Part shown: one piece after another, positions 33,535 through 45,148 of the stretch
Layout of the letters: every line of letters begins with the position of its first letter
Position numbering within the stretch: position 1 is the stretch's first letter
Assembly: GCA_037576195.1 (NCBI GenBank)
Contig: CM075102.1
Location: 43,830,745-43,894,744 of the forward strand
From: Phytoseiulus persimilis
Lineage: Eukaryota; Arthropoda; Arachnida; Mesostigmata; Phytoseiidae
Length of the DNA: 64,000 bases
Direction: 5' to 3'
Position numbers and translations under genes: made by a program
Notes under the pieces: model-generated
The model's input: only the letters and a program-made list of their open reading frames with translations
Told to the model about the DNA's origin: nothing
Databases searched by the model: none

Positions 33535-34340
33535 GTCCGTGAATCGGTGAAAAATAGAATTTAGCTAATCGGCTAGTGAAATATTGTTTTTTTTTCTTAC
33601 TTTTCTCGAAAAACTGATCAACAACGCACTGAAGTCGACCGATCGAGTCCGGTAGTGCCAAGGTCGACGCCAGATAGGATGCTGCTCAAACGCCCAGCTC
33701 TTCCAGATTTCTAGCTCGGCATCTGTAAAAAGGGCGAACGATCGTTCCAACCTTGACGTCAATATCGAACTCCTGGCAAGATCGCGTCCGCTTTAGATTT
33801 CGACCCGTAACTCCTAAGGCAAAGAGTTCTTAGGTTGGTCCTAACTACCCGACAAGGAAGTTCATTGGTCGATACGACCATTCTTTCCTCCAGCCGAAAA
33901 TCGAGCTCAGTCAGTTTTTCTTTCCAGCACGAAGAGCTGGAGAAGCTCGATTTTCGGATGAGAGAAAAAGTGACCGGGTCGACTCAGCAACTCCGGAGCT
34001 AGGTAGTTCGGGCCAATTTAAGAACTTTCCGCCCTCGCATTTCTCAAATCTTCGAGTTCGGCTTCCCTGAGGACATAAGGGGCGAATGCATCGAGGACGC
34101 GTTTTGTTCTCTCACTTGACGTCAATGTTGAAACGATCGTTCGTCCATCTCACAGATCCTGAGCTATATATCTGGGGTTGTCGGGCGTTTAAGCTGCCTC
34201 CTATCATGCGTCGACCTTGGCATTTCAGAATTCGATCGGTCGACTTCAGAAGTTTTCGATCGGTTTTTCGAGGGAAGTTGAAAAAAAAATGCAATACTTG
34301 AGCCGATTTACAAAATTTATTTTTTACCGATTCACGAAAA
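33535..34340. mobile_element. Foldback element: ~400-bp imperfect inverted-repeat arms
   Basis: The left arm starting CGTGAATCGGTGAAAAATAG matches the reverse complement of the right arm (CGTGAATCGGTAAAAAATAA) and continues through GAAGTCGACCGATCGA, CCAAGGTCGACGC and AAACGCCC in the same order. Matching goes on to the middle (AGTTCTTAGGTTGGTC against AGTTCTTAAATTGGCC). The centre at 33895-33965 is a strong hairpin: CCGAAAATCGAGCT and AGCTCGATTTTCGG, enclosing a second stem CCAGC/AGCTGG. No protein is encoded. Its ends differ from the mariner-like foldback at 7.9 kb, so it is a second family. Target duplications cannot be read because of the N on the left. Confidence 0.75.
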
Positions 34341-34841
34341 TCGGCGAGAAGAAGATGCGCCATCCTTCCAGCCATCCGGCGGCAATGATAATTTGTCACC
34401 GAGTCATGAGCAAAGAGAGAGTAAGAAAGTTCCCGACTTACGATGACCATCCTGTACTAGACTTTTGATGATGCACGGGTTATGGCTAGCTTTCCCGAAT
34501 CCTAAGAAAGTCTTTATTGACCTTCTGATAGGAGACAGTCTCAGAAGTATCTCGAACAGCAACAAAAATGAACTAACACAAATGAGGAATCGAGTGCATA
34601 CGCTCGCTGAAATATCGGGACCAGGTAAACGCACATACATGAACTTAAATACATACATATTCACCATATCGGATACCGTGGGTTTCACAGAGTAGCATTC
34701 GTGATACGACACAGGGACGGAATTCCGACCGACGGAGTTCTCGTGAGCGCGAATTGTTCTCCTGAACTTGAAAAATCCAGATGCTCACTTGAATTGAATT
34801 ATATTATTTTTGAGTCCAATACAGGACTTGACTAGCACAAA

Positions 34842-35345
34842 TCATCGACCATAATGCCCTCGACAGTGACAGCTGGAATGTCCGTGATAGCCGCGGTATC
34901 CTCGATGGCTGTGTCCATGACTGTGACCGTGTCCGCCACCGTAGCCACGTCGACTTTTGTGTTTGCCTCGATACCCTCCATAGCCACCATGACCATGTCG
35001 ATGTCCTCCACCGTAGCCTCCGTAACCTCGCCCATGTCCATGCTTGTGGCCGTGACCTCTTCTGTAGCCCCCGTAGCCGCCGTACCCACGGGAATGTCCG
35101 TGCTTATGAACTCGCCCCCCGTAACCTCTTCCATATCCGCCGTGATGCTTGTGTCCTCCGTCGTATTCTCCGTAATTCCCGTATCCTCCGTGTCCGCCGC
35201 CATCGTATCCACGTGAGCGGCCTCGAGTGTGAAGCTTCTGCCACAGCTTCTTCAGAAGCAGTCCGTCTACTGCACGCGGTGGCTCCTCATCGAAATCCGC
35301 GAGGAAGAACACTGTGAGCAAGAGCAACCATCTCGAACAGTTCAT
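34842..35345 (-). CDS. Gly/His/Tyr-rich secreted protein
   Basis: A single exon of 167 codons starts at ATG 35343-35345 with a signal peptide (MNCSRWLLLLTVFFLADF). A short acidic/basic propeptide-like linker follows (FDEEPPRAVDGLLLKKLWQK). The rest is made of GGYGGY, GYGRGYGG, HGHKHGHG and HGHSHGHSH motifs, then a C-terminal CHC. A TATA box and an initiator lie upstream. Gly/Tyr/His-rich secreted proteins are known in arthropods as cuticle or cement components and as glycine-rich antimicrobial peptides; the His clusters would bind metal ions such as Zn or Cu. Which applies cannot be told here. A long antisense frame overlaps the 5' part and is a shadow. Confidence 0.75.
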   Translation of the reverse strand: MNCSRWLLLLTVFFLADFDEEPPRAVDGLLLKKLWQKLHTRGRSRGYDGGGHGGYGNYGEYDGGHKHHGGYGRGYGGRVHKHGHSRGYGGYGGYRRGHGHKHGHGRGYGGYGGGHRHGHGGYGGYRGKHKSRRGYGGGHGHSHGHSHRGYRGYHGHSSCHCRGHYGR

Positions 35346-37720
35346 GTCGAACTTAGTCCCACTGAGCGAGCCCAGACGGAGGCTGGCGATGACAGTTCAC
35401 GACACTAGAAATCTAACTGACAAAGTGACAAACGAAGTCGAGTCACGGGCCCTTCATATAGAGCAAAGAGTTGCTTCATTTGAAGTGGAGACAGAGCTTT
35501 GTGCTGTTACTTCTATGTTTTTAGTGACATTTTTAGGTGTCGTGAGCTTGCAGTCAAGCGCGCACTTGCTCAAATTCGGTTTGGGTGCTTCGTCAGAAAA
35601 CAAATGTTCCGCTCTGTGGAGCGCGATAGCAACTTCTGCCCAAATCCAGCATGAGTGTTTCGGCTCGGACACAACGGTCTACAAAAAGGACGACCGGAAT
35701 AATTGCTTCCCATACTCTACAGATGACAGGCACCTGACCCTGGTGTCTCCCGCAACGGAAATCGAGAGCTTCACGACTTCTCTCCGCGAGCACCGCCCAC
35801 CCATGGCACGAACCGCATTTTACACATTCCGCGCTCTCTTCATGCACCCCGCTGGAGCTTCATGGCGTGCCGGGAGTTTCCCGAACGGTTCCGGAAACGA
35901 TTTTCTCCGTTTCGGGATCCTGGAACCCCGAAAGGTTCCGGAAACGGTTTACTCCCTTTCCGGATCCTGGAACCCCAAAAGCTTACGTCATGAGCAGACC
36001 TCGGCGGAGATTTCGATCGCAGCCTCGCCCTCCCAACGATTCCGGGATCTGGCGGTCAGCCTGTATGGTTGATGCTGGAAGCACCATGCCAGCAGGAAAA
36101 ATCACCCGAACAGCTCCGGGACGACAACATACCTTGTTTACTCGTGACCAGGATCGGAATGACGAGACTCGAGGTGTCCGATAAAGATACACTCGGCTGG
36201 AAACTTGGCTTGATTCCTGCTAATTACTCCGCTACATTAGCCAGCTCCTCTCTTCAGGAATCTTGGAGCTGCTTGCCGGTTTGATATAAACGAAGATTCT
36301 AAAATACCTCAAACTCCACGAACATTCAAGTTTCGGAAACTGGAGGGGTGACGATCTAGTAGTATTCAGCTCACTTCTCGAGGCGATGGCGCGGACTGTT
36401 TCATACCTAGGAATGTGGGTGTCACGATGAGGCGCAGGATTCTGCAAAAGTTCGAGAATGCGCAAGGGAGTTGGTCGTCATGGAGATAAATATCCCATAA
36501 TCCATATGTCTTTGGGGCGGTAAACAAGTCCCTAGTTGTCGAGGAAGCGCACGTGAGAATGGAAGGCTTCGATATATTTCAGACCCTCATGGTATTTTTT
36601 TAGAATCGCCGTGCAAGGCCGCTGGTCTCGGTGTGGAATCGCGCATCGCGAGGGCATCGTGGGCGGTTGAAAAATTCTTAATTGTTGATGTGGCGGAGTA
36701 ACCGTGATTCGGAATCTGATCTGACTCCCCGGAAGATCCGATTGGAACCCCAGCTGAAGAGTCACTGATGTCAAACAGTACTGAGAAGCGGCCAACATGT
36801 TTCGAAGAATCCCGGTGACATTCCCATCGGCGAACACAGGATGACGACAACGCGAGTGGCAAACTAGAGGTGTCAAATACGGAATGAACAGAAGCCCCCG
36901 CGGAAGCCAGCTCTTCGCGCGATAAAGCTGAAGAATGACTCCGGGGAAACCGCTGGGCTTTCTGCAGATTCGTGAATCTTCGTTTCAGGGCGCCGAAACA
37001 CCAGCCTTCGGAACGAGCGGTCAGAGAGCCAGGAAGCTGAAATCACTTCCTAATTTCGTCAGATAGCGCGAGCACACGCAGAGAAGAGAGCTCGGGAAAT
37101 CCGGGACTCGAGCGTGCGTCAGTTGAAACGACGTTTCGTTTGGATTCAAATCATCCAGGTCCATCAGTTTCGAGCCCGAGGCGTCTGTCGTCTCGGCTTC
37201 AAGGGCGAATTCCCTTGGCATTGGCTCGCACGGGCTCCATGACGTTAGTTCATTCTGGACGACCGATCCCCGATTCCAACATATACAAATAGAGTGCCGA
37301 CACCGATATCGGCTGCAACCTTTCAGATGATCCTTTGTTCGATGGCCGATCACGGAGGATCTATTCTAAAGCACTGGCAACTGGGTAGCAAGCTCCTCGG
37401 GAGAGTCATGTGTGGATTAAAGGCTTCAGGAGTGTAACAGATAGGAGAGGGGGAGCGGGAATGGAGAGCGCGCGGAATCTTGCGGAAACTTCACCCGACT
37501 CGTAACTCCGATCACTTTCGCATGCGAGAGCTTGATAAATGAAGTGTATCAGAACAGGATCAAGACAACGACGTTGAGACTTGGAGAGTGAATGGGCAAG
37601 CAAGCATTCACTCGAAGTTGACCGCTCCTTTCATAGCGTTACGGGAAATGCTTCGTTGTAGTTGATTGTAGGATACAACAATAATTATCGCGTCTCCGAT
37701 CGATAAATATCGAGCTTCTT
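35346..37720. other. Promoter side of the Gly/His/Tyr-rich gene, then no supported gene
   Basis: A 252-codon plus-strand frame (35314-36072) overlaps the gene antisense and runs through its promoter; it has no family signature. Within it, 35880-35980 holds two copies of a ~52-bp direct repeat (GTTCCGGAAACG...GGATCCTGGAACCCC). A 110-codon minus frame at 37021-37353 is open but unsupported. Confidence 0.4.
35413..35460 (-). promoter_or_regulatory. TATA box and initiator of the Gly/His/Tyr-rich gene
   Basis: On the minus strand TATATGAA (35453-35460) is followed about 33 bp later by TCAGTTAG (35413-35420), an arthropod-type initiator. The ATG is about 70 bp further on. The same octamer TATATGAA precedes the candidate secreted gene at 48 kb. 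Confidence 0.6.
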
Positions 37721-38025
37721 CGGAGTCCGAGGAGGTGATCCCGGGCTCGAACTAACCATGCTCTTTGGAAGCTTGGGAGTTTATTTCGGCGTGGATCTGA
37801 CGAAAGTTCTCGGAGTCCAGGGAGTTGATTCCGGGGCGATCTGATCATACTATTCGGAGCCTGAGGAGGTGATTTCGGGATCGATCCGAGCATACTTTTC
37901 TGGTTCTGAGGAGTTGGTTTCGGAGTCGATCTAAGCATTATTTTCGGAGTCAATGGAAAAGATTCCTGGATCGATCTGACCATACTTTTCAGCACCAACG
38001 GAGGTGATTCGGAGGTCGATTTGAC
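37720..38025 (-). repeat. Diverged ~45-bp minisatellite array
   Basis: Six to seven units with cores like GATCTGACCATACTTTTCAG and GGAGGTGATTCCGG, same orientation as the 32-33.5 kb array. It is more degenerate than that array and has no higher-order pattern that I can see. Confidence 0.6.
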
Positions 38026-38029
38026 ATCT

Positions 38030-41000
38030 ACGACAGCCTACAAGACCGTCTTCGACAACCCAAGCAGTTCAACGTAGGTTTCGAGGAGCTGAAGCGCGAA
38101 CCACAAAACGAGCTCCTCACAAGCACGATGAAGCCGCTCAATGTCATATTCATGAAGCTGCAGGAAAACCAACGAGGGAAACTCCAGATACAAACAATCT
38201 GCGACAATATTCCGACTTCAAAGGTTTACTGGTCGCCATAAAACATGCATCATCAGAACGCCGGTATGCTATGGTGCTTGCATACGAATCAAGCTCATCG
38301 CAAATCTACAGTATCGTATCCTGAGTCAAATCCGTCATCATTGCTCGAGGCGCACAGATTTTCTAATTCCTATCCCACCCATTGGATACACCGCACACAC
38401 GTTACTTAATGATCTCAGTTTTGATCGAGTTTTCTGCGGAATTCATTCATCACTCTCCACGATTTGCAAGAGATTTACTCAGTTTCTGTGATTTTCGGAT
38501 TCGTCAACGCGACTCGACCGCGACATCCGCAATTTTCGACCGCGACGAATGGGCAGCCTACCGATGACCGATGTGCTTCATTCAGTCTGTTATCGAATGC
38601 GAGAACGTAGCGCGGAATCCGGAGTCGCGCTTCTCTCGAGTCTGATGCGAGAGCGGACTTCGAGGGCGGCTATGTGGAACAGAATGCGGACTAGCTCTTG
38701 CGAATCGTCGCAGGTCCATTCAGCTACATGACAGGCATTCTTGGGAGGATACATACGGGGTCGAGTTGAGGATATTCTCGGAAGAGAAAAGCAACCGGAG
38801 ACTAGCATGGTCGAGAACTCGTCATTGCGAGCACTCGACCCCCACCTCAGTCTAGAAGCCTCTAAAAACGGCTCTGACCGTGTATATTCCAAAGGCGAAC
38901 AAAGATTACTTGGCGTTTGATTGGAGAGGGGGCAAATAGCGTGAGAAGTGCTTCACTGATTCCGCGAGTCCCAGCAGGCATCGCGAATTTCGGGAGGTGC
39001 TCGTGATATCGAAGAGGATCCTAGCCCGCTCCGGCCATGGCTGGACACGCTAGTGTCGTCACTGTAAAGTACTCAGGATGAACGCGCTCCATATCGAGTT
39101 ATTCCTGCGAAAAAAAGTTGGTCCGTTAAGTCCTCGCTCTGTTCCCTTTCGAGGATTCCGATCGCGGATCAACCGCGGGTCCCGACGCAGCGGAAAATAA
39201 ACAGCTCCATCTATGGAGTATTGAAATCTATTGCAGAGCCTGGAGTTGGAGCCTGAACAGTGTTTGAGCTCAAAGTACGGTCCATGAGCCTGACGACACG
39301 CATTGGCCCTTATCGATGTCGACGAGCTACCACTTCATTCGGAAGTCAACGGATATTGTTGATGCTGATGGAGACTTCTTCTCTAGGACTCCTTCAATCA
39401 TACACTGACTTTCGGTTGAAAGATGTGAATGGGTTTCTATCGATTGGATGGTGAATCAAGCATATTCTCGATCGATGATTCTGATGGCAATGTTCAGGGA
39501 TCAGATGAGGTGATGCACAGCGGGATCAGGAGCAAATGCCACAACGATAATGAGGCTGCCATGGTGTGTTGGGGTTTGTCCTGTTATTCTTCTAACCCTT
39601 GATCGAAGAGACCCCGAGATGTAGCTGCCTTCTTGCTTACTTGTCAGCGGGACGCCGTCTGGGTGACAAGACTATCGGGACTTTGATGCTGTTGACGAAC
39701 CGACTAACTGGCAGCAATCATGAGACTAAATAAAAATCTATTTCCCCGGTGCCAACATCGGCCATCTTTCATCGGGAGCCCCCTGCAGTGGTTTCGATTC
39801 ACACGAGGATAACACCTCGGTCATTTCATCGTGAACCTCGCCCTGGGTCTCGACGCAGCAGCCCAACTGCTCGACATGAGATCGTTCACGAGGATTCCGT
39901 CCTCTTCCGTGCCTCCTTCATACAGGCATCCCTTCAGTCGAAATATTTCGACCGAATTCTGCATGAGGCGATGATGAGCTGCGAAACTAGCAGTCGTAAC
40001 AAAACTATAATACACATGCTGACCATGGAACAGAAGATGGTCAGCGTTGGCAGCTGTTGCGAAACCTCTCGCTCTGTCAGCAGAAAAAAAAAATCATCTA
40101 TGAAGCCCGGGAGAACTACTATACAGAGTCTTTCCATTTTTTTCTCATCATGTGTCAATGCCGTGATTTCTCCCTAGGGAAAAACCCGAACCACAGTGAC
40201 AACCACAACGATGTGAGTCGATCTTCGGAGCTTCGGATGTCGCTGCAAGTTTAGCGTTGAAGATCAGAATTCCTGATCACGATGGTGACTCTTTCGTGCT
40301 CTTCGGTGTCGTGGGTTCGACATGAAGCACATTGCAGACCTTGTCCAGACGTTAACTCACGGTCAGTATCCCGTCATATTCTTCCAGTGACGCTTTCACG
40401 AGGCCACGAAGGATGCAGAGCTTGCAGAAGAGCGATCGAGTAAAACGAGAGCACTGAAAGTTGACGGCCTGCACTGAGAGAACTCTAACGTCAGGGAGCT
40501 GCTGTGATTTGAGAGCAATGAGCAAACGATCGGAAACATTCGACTTCGAATGGAAGTCGCGAGGGAATCCGCCGCATTGAGATTCTTATCGGATCCCAAT
40601 CGCTCGGAGGTCAGATATTGTTCACAATTTTAAAAACGCTATACAATTCTCCGACTCCGATGCTCGGTCACGTTTCGCTCGTCTTGAAGTCCGCGTGAAG
40701 CCGATTTCTGCGAAGTTGCATGAGCCTGAGTCCTGAGAGTTCTTCTGAGAATTCCGAGAGCTGATGGGACTCGGAAGGAGAAATTGGCAGAATACAGGGC
40801 ACGGCCGCCTCTGTTACAACAGCAACTGGCCTGGGTGCTGCAGATTACAGCGAGTTGAACTACGGCCACCCGTGCGGGGACGGCAACGTGAGCCTCACAA
40901 TGGATGTTCACCGAGCGGACGGGGTGCTAAGTGCTCGGCTTCGCTGGCCAGGCGGCTAACCTGGTGGTAAGAAAACCAACCGTGCGAGTTATGGTTGTAG

Positions 41001-44000
41001 AAGTCAAGGGAAGCAGAAGCAAGGTAGAACGGATTTTTCCCTGAGACATCGAAGACTAGAATCCAAATAGCGAATGTGTCTATTCCCCGATTCTTTCTGT
41101 TGTCAATGATTACAGACGCTGAACATGTCGTGAATGGATTTGAGAACAATGAGCTGACGACGGCAGAAAAATTATGATTGAAAAGCGAATCTCGGATGTA
41201 AACAAGCTGGTGTATGCATACCGAAGAACGTTCACCGAAGTCTGCTGAATGCGTCAACCTGGCTCGTGGAATCGTTCAGCGTCGTTTCAATGTCGCTCAA
41301 GCCGTAACAGCGTGATGACAACGTCTCCTCAATCTTGACAGTCGTTCTCGAGACAACGAATCATTCCCAATCAGAATACATCCACGATCCCGGGTCGTAC
41401 AATCCTGGCGACTTCGCGTTTCCATTGGATCGAGCATCAAAGTGGAACCCCGCAAGTGATCACTAGTTCATTTCGAAGAGTTTCCTGAATGCTCATCATA
41501 CCGCATCGTAGTTCCAATCGCGGCGGGCAGGTGAGAGACCCAATCGCAACCATGCGTAAGATATCGAGAACTCAGTGAACCAGGCAACCAGAGTTCGATT
41601 CTCTACGATTCAGAGTTTGGAGAATTATGTTTGAGAGATTGTGCTGCATGAATCCCGAACTTCTCCGACTATTGCCAGGAGTATGCATGCGAGGGAGAAA
41701 GTATGCAAAATTCACACCGCGACTGTTTCGCGAACAATTGTCGAAAACTGTTCTCTGTATCTCGAATCTGAATTCTCTCGCCATCCTCGAGATTCAGGAG
41801 GTTGGTTCGAGATTCATGGGGCTGAATCGTTTCGTCACAAGAATGGTCACTGCAAAATAAATTTACCGCGTCAATATCGCTTCCGAAACGACTGTTCTCT
41901 TCGAGAAGCCGGTGTGACAACCACCGCTTCTCCAGTTTGTCCGCTACCTACGTGGCAAGAGTCTGGGGCTCGGAGAGTTCGCGGCTTCTTCTGAATGCTC
42001 TATGGAGCCATTCGTGCCCACCCGTCCATCGCAGCTCCCAAGCCGTCAGGAGGAAGTGGAAACCCCGTTACGCGCAAAGGTTTCTGTTCGCAGTGCACAA
42101 TTGATCACGTTCACGCAGAAAAATCAATTTCCATTTCTTGATTGCTTGATGTTGTGATTGAAGAGCCAAGAGACGATCAAGTAAACGTTTAGTGGCCGTC
42201 GCAACGTTTGGATTAGGTCGATGCTACAAATTTCTGCCACTCCGTGACCCAAAGTCAAGGTCAGGTATGGAAAGCGATTGAGAGGAAATGGAAGTGAAAG
42301 TTCAGCTATCCTCACTCAATAACGTCATGATACGGTGAGCCGCCGCAAAGCGTAGTGTGAGAAACGCCGTCGTGAAAACTGGGGACGATCAATAAATATT
42401 AATCATGCTTGCATACAATTCAAACAAACGCGAAATGCTCGCTGCAACCCTGGATTGCATCCCAACGGACGAGCGAGATTCAGCAGGCTCTACCGCTATC
42501 AGCTTGCCGTCCAGGTGGGAACGGCTGGGTGGCCTCTTGTAGTCGGTCCTGATTTCATCCTGACTCGATCGCTTGAAGTCTTGTCGTTACGTCACGCAGA
42601 GGGCGTTAAACATTTGCTTGGTCAGATGCGCTCAGATCACAAAGCCCGCTCGTTTGGTCGTTGAAGATGGATCACCCGAATCCCTGAAAAAAACGAGAAG
42701 AACCAGACATTTTGTTCAAAGGGTGAATGAATCAGCGGTGACTAGTGGCGGCATGTTGGCGTGGTCCCGTTCGAGCAAGACAGCTCGCCGGACGGGAAGA
42801 CGCACGAAAGCGCGCACAGACATGCGAACAGTCAACCGAGTGAGTTGCGCAAAACGTTCGATAATGTGAACCTGTGGAGGTGTTGTCGATGCCGACCTTT
42901 GGGGGTCAAAGCAAGAGTCGGACCGAACAGTGGCGTCGTCTATGATTTTTGTGACTGCGAGCAATGTGTTAAGCGACCGCCGCGGCAGAGGCACTCAGAC
43001 GACCTGCATACAGCGGAGCTCCTGTCCGATTGACCACCGTCGTCACTCCCGCGAGTTATAATGGACAGATAACAAATGAATTGAGCCTGTTGTTCGCCGA
43101 TCGACGATTTCAAAATTTCCGAAGTTGACGTCATCGCTCCTTGATCACGGTCAGTGTCAGGCAGTGAGTCTGTAAGTCGGTGAAAACATGAGTCAGCCAA
43201 TATATCGACCCGGGCAACCGGACCATAGGTTGGAAAGCCAAATAGTTGACCTGAGCGCCGGGTATCTTCTCGGTATCGCTTCTGTGCAAGTTTCATTCTT
43301 GGCGATGCTTCACGGATAACGGCGATCGGTGGGGTGAACGAGTGAGCGAGCAAGAGCTGATCGATCGACGCTTTGATGGACGTGAAAATCCGAAGCTATT
43401 TGTTTCTTGAAAACCACATGAGTTGATGAGCATTGGTTGCGAAGTTTAGTCTCGATGATCGATGGGGTGGTTTCCCTTCTTGTTTCGGTTGCGCGGGTAC
43501 CATATGAAAGTTCGATACTGAACGCCTCTTCAGGTCCGTCGCATTTGAATCGAGGCGGACAAGCTCAGTAACATCACGTTCCGCGCCTAGAGCGAAATGT
43601 GTCTGTTGTTGCTGAACACCACTCGAAGGAAATGAGCTTCACAAAAATATGGCCCCATGAAGGGAGCTGTACTTGGCATGTTCGCGAATGGAGATCTCGA
43701 GTCGGATGGGTTGCAGTTTTTCCAGCCGTGTCTAGAGTTCTCGAATGGAAAGTCACGAAATGAAAAGTCATACTTCGTCGAAGATTCCTCGAGGATGCAC
43801 ATCATCGTTCCAAGCAGGTCGGATACGCAAGGAGAAGCGCCTGCGTAGCCTCTTGAGAAATGTCCCTTGGTAGGTCGTGTAGTTGACCTGCGTGAATTCG
43901 GAGAATGAATTCTGTTCTGTTTATGACTACGCGCTTATTGAATATCCCTGAAGTCTCGTTCTCGTGAAGTTTCTTGTTTTAGGGGTCGACGCGTAAGGGA

Positions 44001-44544
44001 CAGCAGCAGAACAATTTAACATTGCTCTTTCGGTGCATGGTTAAGAGCGTTGTGAAGGCTGTTTGCCTATTGAACAAATATTCAGCTCATCTTATCTCCG
44101 GGATTGCACGTGAGCTCCATTTCGGTTCCTCTAGTACCACAATTCGCACGTCTTGTTTCGAGGAGCGTTCAGCGCAATTCGAATCCGCCAACGCCTCCTG
44201 TCTGTGCTTCCAGCGAAACGAGTTCCGCAGGCCTAAAAATGGGAAATCGAAATGGAAGACAAGGGTGAACAAAATGGGAGCTAGTCTGTTTCGGATGACC
44301 TTGACTTTGATCCTTGATCGAGGATTCACATATTGATAGAAATAAAAGCCAACTTTTTTTTTATGGAAAAGCGATCAAATTGCAGAGGCATCTGAAGATC
44401 AAACAGTGCGGAAGAAGGGTTCCGATTCGCTGGATACAATCGGTCATCAAACGTGAAATAGAAATAACCGCTCATGGGTCCCTGTGCGAACCGTTCGGGT
44501 TTGCGATCTTCACCTCTCGTCAGACAGAACACTGACTACCACAG
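38030..44544. other. Long stretch with no supported gene
   Basis: Open frames of up to 142 codons occur on both strands (for example 39749-40177 + and 42940-43353 -) without domain, signal peptide or splice support. Some of this may be the introns or upstream exons of the gene whose last exon may lie at 44.55 kb. Confidence 0.4.
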
Positions 44545-44684
44545 GAAAAGTTCAAACGGTGTCCAATGACGAGCCCTTCAACCACCAGCCCACGCATCAA
44601 ACCATTCCTCCTCCTGGTCAACCTTTTATTGCCGTTCAGTCGTCCGGTATACCGCCCGTTAGTGCATCAAACGTTCGCATCTGA
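44545..44684 (+). CDS. Candidate terminal exon of an unidentified gene
   Basis: After a good acceptor (ctgactaccacag) a phase-1 frame of 46 codons reads KVQTVSNDEPFNHQPTHQTI, then PPPGQPFIAVQSSGIPPVSA, and ends NVRI and TGA. Pro/Gln/Ser/Thr-rich tails of this kind are common at the C-terminus of membrane or secreted proteins. Upstream exons were not found, so the family is unknown. Confidence 0.4.
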
Positions 44685-45076
44685 TGCTTAATTTATTGTA
44701 ATTGATTCGCTGACTCGTTCGTTATAAATTATGATTGATTGTCGAATCGGAACATTATCTGCAGTCAGTCCACCAGAAATAGACTGAAGCAGGCCTCGAA
44801 ACTACACCTTTTCTGCGAAAATTCTCCCTCCAATATCATTACGGACCATGACGGCGACGAATAATTGTTTACCTTTGTACCCTTAATTTGTCGACCTGGC
44901 GAGCTTCGCCCGCCGCCACCGCGGGGCAAACAGCGGCTACTTTCTACTTCACCTGAGCCGTGTGGCTGTCGTTGTTGACGTCGTCGTCGTAGTTGTTGCC
45001 GGCGATGGCCCGCCGAAGGAACCAGAGAATGTCGACGCGCAGACGTCAAGGGGGAAGATGGAGACACAGCATCTTC

Positions 45077-45116
45077 TATATAAAGACCCAACCGACGGGA
45101 GACCAACAGCTCACTT
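45077..45116 (+). promoter_or_regulatory. TATA box and initiator of the first cuticle gene
   Basis: TATATAAA at 45077-45084 is followed 27-32 bp later by TCACTT (45111-45116), a plausible start site. The first ATG is at 45149, giving a 5' leader of about 38 bases. Confidence 0.7.
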
Positions 45117-45148
45117 AGGAGAAGAACTTTCGACTGCAAACATCGCAC

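Noticed and set aside
34854..35216. Antisense Val/Ser/Thr-rich frame over the Gly/His/Tyr-rich gene
   Set aside because: Shadow of repetitive GGY/HGH codons on the other strand.
35314..36072. 252-codon plus-strand frame, the longest of its area
   Set aside because: Overlaps the Gly/His/Tyr-rich gene antisense, covers its promoter and a 52-bp repeat, and resembles no protein.
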